Shown: piece after piece, positions 35,840-40,730 of the stretch
How positions within the stretch are numbered: the stretch's first letter is position 1
How the letters are laid out: each line of letters opens with the position of its first letter
Assembly (NCBI RefSeq): GCF_900624995.1
Contig: NZ_UYXQ01000031.1
Coordinates: 1-40,730, forward strand
Direction: 5' to 3'
Length of the DNA: 40,730 bases
Origin: Pseudomonas antarctica
Lineage (GTDB): Bacteria > Pseudomonadota > Gammaproteobacteria > Pseudomonadales > Pseudomonadaceae
Translations under genes and position numbers: made by a program
The notes under the pieces: generated by a model
The model's database searches: none
Told to the model about the DNA's origin: nothing
Seen by the model: only the letters and a program-made list of their open reading frames with translations

Positions 35840-37017
35840 GCCCGCTCGACGTCCAGCAACTGCGCGACAACACCCCCGGCTGTCAGTCGGGCATCGTGCA
35901 CTTCAACCACGCCGGCGCCTCGCTGCCCAGCCAGGCCAGCCTTGACGCGATCATCGACCAGTTGCAACGCGAAGCCCGCGACGGCCCGATGGAGGCCGGC
36001 GAGCATGGCGCCATCCTGGCGGAAAAAGCCCGGCGTGCGGCCGGGCAACTGCTCAATGCGCCCACCTCCTCAATCGCCTTTGCCAGCAGCGGCTCTGCGG
36101 CTTGGAGCATGGCGTTCCAGGCGCTGGGCCCTTGGCAGCCGGGCGAGCGGATTCTGGTCGGTCGTCACGAATGGGGCGCCAACCTGGCGAGCATGCAACT
36201 GGCGGTGCAAGCCGGTGCACAGATAGAGGTGATTCCCTGCGATGAAACCGGCGCGGTCTGCCCGAGTGCGCTGGCGTCGATGATCGATGCCAACGTCAAG
36301 CTGATCGACCTGACCTGGTTGCCCGCCAACGGCGGCCTGATCAATCCTGCCGAGGCGATCGGTGCCGTGGCCAGGCGTCACGCCATCCCCTACTTTATTG
36401 ACGCCGGCCAAGCCGTCGGCCAACTGCCGGTGGATGTGCAGGCCCTGCACTGCGACGTACTCAAATCGGCTGGGCGCAAACACTTGCGCGGGCCACGCGG
36501 TACAGCGTTGTTGTATGTGCGGCCGACGTTTCTCCAGCGCCTGAATCCCGCCCAGCGCGACGTGTTTTCGGCGCCATGGAGCGCCGAAGGTTTCGACCTG
36601 CGTAACGACGCCCGGCGCTTTGAAACCAGCGAAGTGTCCTACGCCTTACTGGCCGGTTTGGGCAATGCCTTGCAGGAGGTCAATCGACTGGGCGTGGAGC
36701 GGACGTGGGAAAGGGTCTTGCGGCTCAGTGAGCGAATCCGTGAAGCGTTGCGTCAGATTCCAGGAGTTTCCCTGCACGACTTGGGCACTCATCATTCAGG
36801 ACTGATCGCGTTCAACCTCGCCGGCTGGGATGCCTTCGAACTCAAACGGCGTTTGGGGTTGAAACGCATTAACATCGGTGCCAATGGCGTGGCCTATACG
36901 CCGCTGGATATGCGGGCGCGGGATCTTATGAGCATTGCGCGGATTTCCGTCAGCCCACTCAACACCGAGCAGGACATTGAGCGGCTGATCGGCGCATTGC
37001 GCGAGTTGCGCGATTAA
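35836..37017 (+). CDS. Class V aminotransferase-fold PLP-dependent enzyme
   Basis: A 393-residue fold-type I PLP enzyme of the class V/cysteine desulfurase-like group, starting at GTG overlapping the ridA stop. It shows FIDAGQAVGQLPVDVQ (PLP Asp and stacking partner) and the lysine-containing SAGRKHLRGPRGTALLYVRP, where the Schiff-base Lys is expected. The 'GRK-LRGPRGT' form resembles that of EgtE-like and isopenicillin-N-epimerase-like proteins. No EgtB or EgtD gene is near. No clear mobile catalytic Cys loop was identified, so beta-lyase, epimerase or transaminase activity are all possible. The stop overlaps the convergent gene by three bases. Confidence 0.83.
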   Translation: MSPLDVQQLRDNTPGCQSGIVHFNHAGASLPSQASLDAIIDQLQREARDGPMEAGEHGAILAEKARRAAGQLLNAPTSSIAFASSGSAAWSMAFQALGPWQPGERILVGRHEWGANLASMQLAVQAGAQIEVIPCDETGAVCPSALASMIDANVKLIDLTWLPANGGLINPAEAIGAVARRHAIPYFIDAGQAVGQLPVDVQALHCDVLKSAGRKHLRGPRGTALLYVRPTFLQRLNPAQRDVFSAPWSAEGFDLRNDARRFETSEVSYALLAGLGNALQEVNRLGVERTWERVLRLSERIREALRQIPGVSLHDLGTHHSGLIAFNLAGWDAFELKRRLGLKRINIGANGVAYTPLDMRARDLMSIARISVSPLNTEQDIERLIGALRELRD

Positions 37018-37355
37018 ACCTCGACGTCCACCCACAGGCCCTGGCGCGGCGCGTCTTCGATCAACGGCACCACCGGCACGGTGTTGTCGGCATTAAGCAG
37101 ATCGCCGGGAATCGCCAAGTGCGCGTCAGGGTCTTCGTCGGCTTCGCGCCGGCGTTTCTGCTGTTCCTGCTGGCGGCGTTGTTCCTCGCGCAGCAGCAAG
37201 GTCGACTGCTCGGCATCGCCCTTTTTCAAGTCGATCGTGCTTTCGTTGGAGCCCGCCTGCACTGGCACCACGGGCGGTATATCCGGCTTCTGGCGCACGG
37301 GGTCGAGTTGTGACGTGACCGGCACAACACTCACGGGCAGCATGGGTGGCAGCAT
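37014..37355 (-). CDS. Conserved hypothetical protein, charged and Pro-rich (113 aa)
   Basis: A 113-residue protein starting MLPPMLPVSVVPVTSQLDPV, with GGAG about 9-12 bases before the chosen ATG at 37355. A longer form from 37556 would have an uncharacteristic N-terminus. The middle (about 60-90) is a Glu/Gln/Arg-rich coiled-coil-like stretch (REEQRRQQEQQKRRREADED), and the ends are Val/Pro-rich and probably disordered. No signal, membrane segment or known domain. Related proteins are sometimes mislabelled as aspartate-semialdehyde dehydrogenase, but there is no dehydrogenase motif. The function is unknown. The stop overlaps the convergent aminotransferase stop. Confidence 0.7.
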   Translation of the reverse strand: MLPPMLPVSVVPVTSQLDPVRQKPDIPPVVPVQAGSNESTIDLKKGDAEQSTLLLREEQRRQQEQQKRRREADEDPDAHLAIPGDLLNADNTVPVVPLIEDAPRQGLWVDVEV

Positions 37356-37513
37356 AATATTACTCTCCTGATCAACAGGCTTTCGGCGGGTTGCAGGGCG
37401 ACTTGAGGGCAAGCACGCCAAGCTGTGACCCAGTCGACACCCGCAAGTGCCCGCCACCTGTCGATCCAGCTTCCGAACAGGTGCGTTAACGGAGTAGTTT
37501 TTGTCAGAGTCCT

Positions 37514-37541
37514 TTGGCTGAGGGCCTTGTTCCGTTAAGAT
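37514..37541 (+). promoter_or_regulatory. Candidate rapA promoter
   Basis: TTGGCT (37514-37519), a 16-bp spacer and TAAGAT (37536-37541), 33 bp before the rapA ATG. A reasonable sigma-70 candidate. Confidence 0.5.
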
Positions 37542-37573
37542 AGTCGGCTTTTTCACGGCGGGAGTCAGGCAGC

Positions 37574-40420
37574 ATGGCGCAGCAGTATCAACCGGGGCAA
37601 CGCTGGATTAGTGACAGCGAAGCAGAGCTGGGGTTAGGCACCGTTCTGGCACAGGACGGCCGCTTGTTGACCGTGCTCTATCCGGCCACTGGCGACACTC
37701 GCCAGTATGCGCTACGGAATGCGCCCCTTACTCGCGTGAGGTTTTCGCCGGGTGACAGCATCACCCATTTCGAAGGCTGGAAAATGACCGTACAGGAAGT
37801 CGACGACGTCGACGGCCTGCTGGTCTACCAAGGCCTCAATGGGCAGAACGAGCAGGTCACCCTGCCGGAAACCCAATTGTCCAACTTCATCCAGTTCCGT
37901 CTGGCCAGCGACCGTCTGTTCGCCGGCCAGATCGACCCGCTGGCCTGGTTCTCGCTGCGCTACCACACGCTGGAACACACCAGCCGCCAGTTGCAGTCCT
38001 CGCTGTGGGGCCTGGGCGGCGTGCGTGCGCAACCTATTGCTCACCAACTGCACATCGCCCGCGAAGTCGCCGACCGTATCGCGCCGCGCGTATTGCTGGC
38101 TGACGAGGTGGGCCTGGGCAAGACCATCGAAGCGGGCCTGGTGATCCATCGCCAGTTGCTGTCGGGCCGCGCCAGCCGCGTGCTGATCCTGGTGCCGGAA
38201 AACCTGCAGCACCAGTGGCTGGTAGAAATGCGCCGCCGCTTCAACCTGCAAGTTGCGCTGTTCGACGAAGAACGTTTCATCGAAAGCGATGCCACCAACC
38301 CGTTCGAAGACACCCAGCTCGCCCTCGTGGCCCTGGAGTGGCTGGTCGACGACGAAAAAGCCCAGGACGCGCTGTTCGCCGCTGGCTGGGACCTGTTGGT
38401 GGTCGACGAAGCGCACCACCTGGTCTGGCATGAAGAGAAAGCCAGCCCTGAGTATTCGCTGGTAGAGCAACTGGCCGAGGTAATTCCCGGCGTGCTGCTG
38501 CTCACCGCCACCCCGGAGCAACTGGGCCAGGACAGCCACTTCGCGCGTCTGCGCCTGCTGGACCCGAACCGCTTCCATGACCTGCACGCCTTCCGCGCCG
38601 AGAGCGAGAACTATCGCCCGGTGGCCGAAGCCGTACAGGAGCTGCTGGACAAGGGCCGCCTGTCGCCGACCGCGCACCAGACCATCCAGGGTTTCCTCGG
38701 CAACGAAGGTGAAGCGCTGCTCACCGCCGTCAACGATGGCGACACCGAAGCCAGTGCACGCCTGGTGCGTGAGTTGCTCGACCGCCACGGCACCGGCCGC
38801 GTGCTGTTCCGCAACACCCGCGCCGCCGTGCAAGGTTTCCCGGAGCGCAAGCTGCATGCCTACCCGCTGCCAAACCCGGACGAATACCTCGAATTGCCGC
38901 TGGGCGAACACGCCGAGCTGTACCCGGAAGTCAGCTTCCAGTCGCAGCCGGACGTTGAGGAAGAAAACCGCTGGTGGCGCTTCGACCCACGCGTCGAATG
39001 GCTGATCGACCAGCTGAAAATGCTCAAGCGCACCAAAGTGCTGGTGATCTGCGCCCACGCCGAAACCGCGATGGACCTGGAAGACGCCCTGCGCGTGCGT
39101 TCCGGCATCCCGGCCACGGTGTTCCACGAGGGCATGAACATCCTTGAGCGTGACCGCGCCGCCGCCTACTTCGCCGACGAAGAATTTGGCGCCCAAGTGC
39201 TGATCTGCTCGGAAATCGGCAGTGAAGGCCGCAACTTCCAGTTCTCCCACCACTTGGTGCTGTTCGACCTGCCGTCTCACCCTGACCTGCTGGAACAGCG
39301 GATCGGGCGTCTGGACCGGATCGGCCAGAAACATGTGATCGAATTGCACGTGCCGTACCTCGAGACCAGCCCGCAAGAGCGCCTGTTCCAGTGGTACCAC
39401 GAAGCGCTGAACGCGTTCCTCAACACCTGCCCAACCGGCAACGCCTTGCAGCATCAGTTCGGCCCACGCCTGCTGCCGCTGCTGGAAAACGCTGACGACA
39501 GCGAGTGGCAAGCCCTGATCGACGAGGCCCGCGCCGAGCGCGAGCGCCTCGAACAAGAGCTGCACACCGGCCGCGACCGCTTGCTGGAGCTCAACTCCGG
39601 CGGCGCCGGTGAAGGCGATGCGCTGGTAGAAGACATCCTGGAGCAAGACGACCAGTTCGCCCTGCCGATCTACATGGAAACCCTGTTCGACGCGTTTGGC
39701 ATCGACAGCGAAGACCATTCGGAAAACGCGCTGATCCTCAAGCCCAGCGAAAAAATGCTCGACGCCAGCTTCCCGCTGGGCGACGACGAAGGCGTGACCA
39801 TCACCTATGACCGCAACCAGGCGCTGTCACGCGAAGACATGCAGTTCATCACCTGGGAACACCCGATGGTGCAGGGCGGCATGGACCTGGTGCTGTCCGG
39901 CTCGATGGGCAACACCGCCGTGGCGCTGATCAAGAATAAGGCGCTCAAACCTGGCACCGTATTGCTCGAACTGCTTTACGTCAGTGAAGTGGTTGCACCG
40001 CGCTCGTTGCAACTGGGCCGCTACCTGCCACCGGCCGCCTTGCGCTGCCTGCTGGATGCCAACGGCAATGACCTGTCCGGCCGTGTGTCGTTTGAAACCC
40101 TGAACGATCAGCTAGAAAGCGTGCCACGCGCCAGCGCCAACAAGTTCGTCCAGGCCCAGCGCGACCAACTCACGCCGCGCATCAATGCCGGCGAAGAGAA
40201 GATCACCCCGCGCCACGCCGAGCGTGTGGCCGAGGCCAAGCGCCGTCTGGCGGCGGACACTGACGAAGAGCTGGCACGCCTGAGCGCGTTGCAAGCGGTC
40301 AACCCGACCGTACGCGACAGCGAGCTGGTTGCCCTGCGCCAACAGCGCAAGCAAGGGTTGGCCATGCTCGACAAGGCGGCGCTGCGACTGGAAGCGATTC
40401 GGGTGTTGGTGGCGGGCTAA
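37574..40420 (+). CDS. rapA: RNA polymerase-associated ATP-dependent factor RapA (HepA)
   Basis: A 948-residue Swi2/Snf2-family ATPase that binds core RNA polymerase and promotes its recycling from stalled post-transcription complexes. The N-terminal Tudor-like domains are at about 1-110 ([20 protein letters not shown]). The first RecA-like lobe has Walker [16 protein letters not shown] (about 176-190) and the DEAH box [10 protein letters not shown] (about 278). The second lobe has [20 protein letters not shown] and [12 protein letters not shown] (motifs V and VI). The C-terminal RapA_C region extends to the end. The length fits E. coli RapA (968 aa). Monocistronic, with a terminator 22 bp after the stop. 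Confidence 0.96.
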   Translation: MAQQYQPGQRWISDSEAELGLGTVLAQDGRLLTVLYPATGDTRQYALRNAPLTRVRFSPGDSITHFEGWKMTVQEVDDVDGLLVYQGLNGQNEQVTLPETQLSNFIQFRLASDRLFAGQIDPLAWFSLRYHTLEHTSRQLQSSLWGLGGVRAQPIAHQLHIAREVADRIAPRVLLADEVGLGKTIEAGLVIHRQLLSGRASRVLILVPENLQHQWLVEMRRRFNLQVALFDEERFIESDATNPFEDTQLALVALEWLVDDEKAQDALFAAGWDLLVVDEAHHLVWHEEKASPEYSLVEQLAEVIPGVLLLTATPEQLGQDSHFARLRLLDPNRFHDLHAFRAESENYRPVAEAVQELLDKGRLSPTAHQTIQGFLGNEGEALLTAVNDGDTEASARLVRELLDRHGTGRVLFRNTRAAVQGFPERKLHAYPLPNPDEYLELPLGEHAELYPEVSFQSQPDVEEENRWWRFDPRVEWLIDQLKMLKRTKVLVICAHAETAMDLEDALRVRSGIPATVFHEGMNILERDRAAAYFADEEFGAQVLICSEIGSEGRNFQFSHHLVLFDLPSHPDLLEQRIGRLDRIGQKHVIELHVPYLETSPQERLFQWYHEALNAFLNTCPTGNALQHQFGPRLLPLLENADDSEWQALIDEARAERERLEQELHTGRDRLLELNSGGAGEGDALVEDILEQDDQFALPIYMETLFDAFGIDSEDHSENALILKPSEKMLDASFPLGDDEGVTITYDRNQALSREDMQFITWEHPMVQGGMDLVLSGSMGNTAVALIKNKALKPGTVLLELLYVSEVVAPRSLQLGRYLPPAALRCLLDANGNDLSGRVSFETLNDQLESVPRASANKFVQAQRDQLTPRINAGEEKITPRHAERVAEAKRRLAADTDEELARLSALQAVNPTVRDSELVALRQQRKQGLAMLDKAALRLEAIRVLVAG

Positions 40421-40442
40421 TCACTGCCCTGCTAATAACAAG

Positions 40443-40467
40443 GCCCGCGCAATGCGGGCTTTTTTTT
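40443..40467 (+). terminator. Rho-independent terminator of rapA
   Basis: GCCCGC (40443-40448) pairs with GCGGGC (40454-40459), followed by eight T residues. Confidence 0.93.
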
Positions 40468-40483
40468 GCTTGGCTTACGGGCC

Positions 40484-40551
40484 TCATCGCGGGCAAGCCC
40501 GCTCCCACAGGGGAATGCAGTTCCAAGCTGCAACTCAGTCCCCTGTGGGAG
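40484..40551. repeat. REP palindrome interrupted on its right side
   Basis: A REP core (CGCGGGCAAGCCCGCTCCCAC, about 40488-40508) followed by CTCCCACAGGGGA (40502-40514), which pairs with TCCCCTGTGGGAG (40539-40551). The second REP arm should continue with a CGGGCTTG-type sequence, but instead ATTCTATGG follows. Symmetry is lost at 40551/40552, three bases from the transposase stop codon. Confidence 0.8.
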
Positions 40552-40730
40552 ATTCTATGGTTGAGGGGAAGCCTCCAAAACCGCTTTTGACTGGTATTCG
40601 CTTTGATTTTTCATGAGTGAAAACGCAATACGTGCCAGCTTGCGGGCGATGATGACCAGGGCCTGAGTCGTTTTCAGGCCCCTGGCCAGGTAACCTTCAT
40701 ACAGCGGCTTCCAAGCTTTTGACCTGATGC
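40552..40730 (-). mobile_element. IS110-family insertion sequence, end visible (partial)
   Basis: The visible end is placed at 40551/40552, where REP symmetry breaks. No terminal inverted repeats are expected in the IS110 group. The other end, and any guide-RNA region, are outside the window. Confidence 0.6.
40555..40730 (-). CDS. IS110-family transposase, C-terminal part (cut by window edge)
   Basis: The frame open to the window edge encodes 57 C-terminal residues starting IRSKAWKPLYEGYLARGLKT and continuing TQALVIIARKLARIAFSLMK before the stop TAG at 40555. The ALVIIARKLARIAFSL segment is the typical C-terminal helix of IS110/IS116/IS902 transposases (Transposase_20 end). These use a DEDD plus serine catalytic pair and, where studied, a noncoding guide RNA encoded in the element. 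The catalytic part lies outside the window. The gene ends almost at a broken REP palindrome, which fits the known taste of several Pseudomonas IS110 elements for REP targets. Confidence 0.8.
   Translation of the reverse strand, partial: IRSKAWKPLYEGYLARGLKTTQALVIIARKLARIAFSLMKNQSEYQSKAVLEASPQP

Noticed and set aside
37712..39718. 668-codon minus-strand frame across rapA
   Set aside because: Antisense shadow of RapA, whose motifs are all on the plus strand.

Overview
The window looks like chromosome from a fluorescent Pseudomonas (P. fluorescens group). GC is high, REP/REPIN palindromes are abundant, and several genes are recognisable Pseudomonas types: an Emh/Ttg efflux system, XenB, PcaR/PcaK and a CcoM-like peptide. 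No rRNA, tRNA or CRISPR array was seen. Identifications rest on reading protein motifs and remembered family sequences, not on a database search.

Layout. Positions 1-830 hold extragenic repeats. Then come an ACP phosphodiesterase (-), and a (+) run of an ArsR-type regulator, an MFS exporter and the old yellow enzyme XenB. At 4399-11088 is a complete RND multidrug efflux locus: the repressor EmhR (-), divergent from emhA-emhB-emhC (+), with a TtgR-like operator between them. A second, larger repeat block follows (11150-12110). It contains an inverted copy of the first block, so the 10.5 kb acpH-to-emhC segment lies between roughly 600-bp inverted composite repeats. Next are an Hsp70 of the HscC type with its J-domain membrane partner, an OprD-family porin, an unusual RTX-like/M91 metallopeptidase protein, and a NodB-type polysaccharide deacetylase lipoprotein.

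From 19718 to 30491 (all minus strand) lies a full protocatechuate branch of the beta-ketoadipate pathway: pcaR, pcaK, then pcaI-J-F-H-G, pcaT, pcaB-D-C. Together these import 4-hydroxybenzoate/protocatechuate-type substrates, open the ring (PcaHG), process the product (PcaB, PcaC, PcaD), activate 3-oxoadipate with CoA (PcaIJ) and cleave it to succinyl-CoA and acetyl-CoA (PcaF). Palindromic PcaR-type sites lie before pcaR and pcaI, and A-rich Crc/Hfq-like motifs sit at the starts of pcaK and pcaT.

The right part carries a small conserved protein, the phosphate transporter PitA, and a 38-residue gene that closely resembles ccoM (cbb3 oxidase subunit) with an ANR-like box upstream. These are followed by a Lys-rich small protein, a lipocalin-like exported protein, a LysR regulator, a RidA/class V aminotransferase pair, a charged small protein and RapA. 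The window ends in the C-terminus of an IS110-family transposase that appears to be inserted in a REP palindrome.

The observations most worth following are the RTX-like/M91 protein (candidate secreted effector or toxin), the unlisted ccoM-like gene with its ANR box, the structured long repeat with exchangeable hairpins, and the IS110 end at a broken REP.
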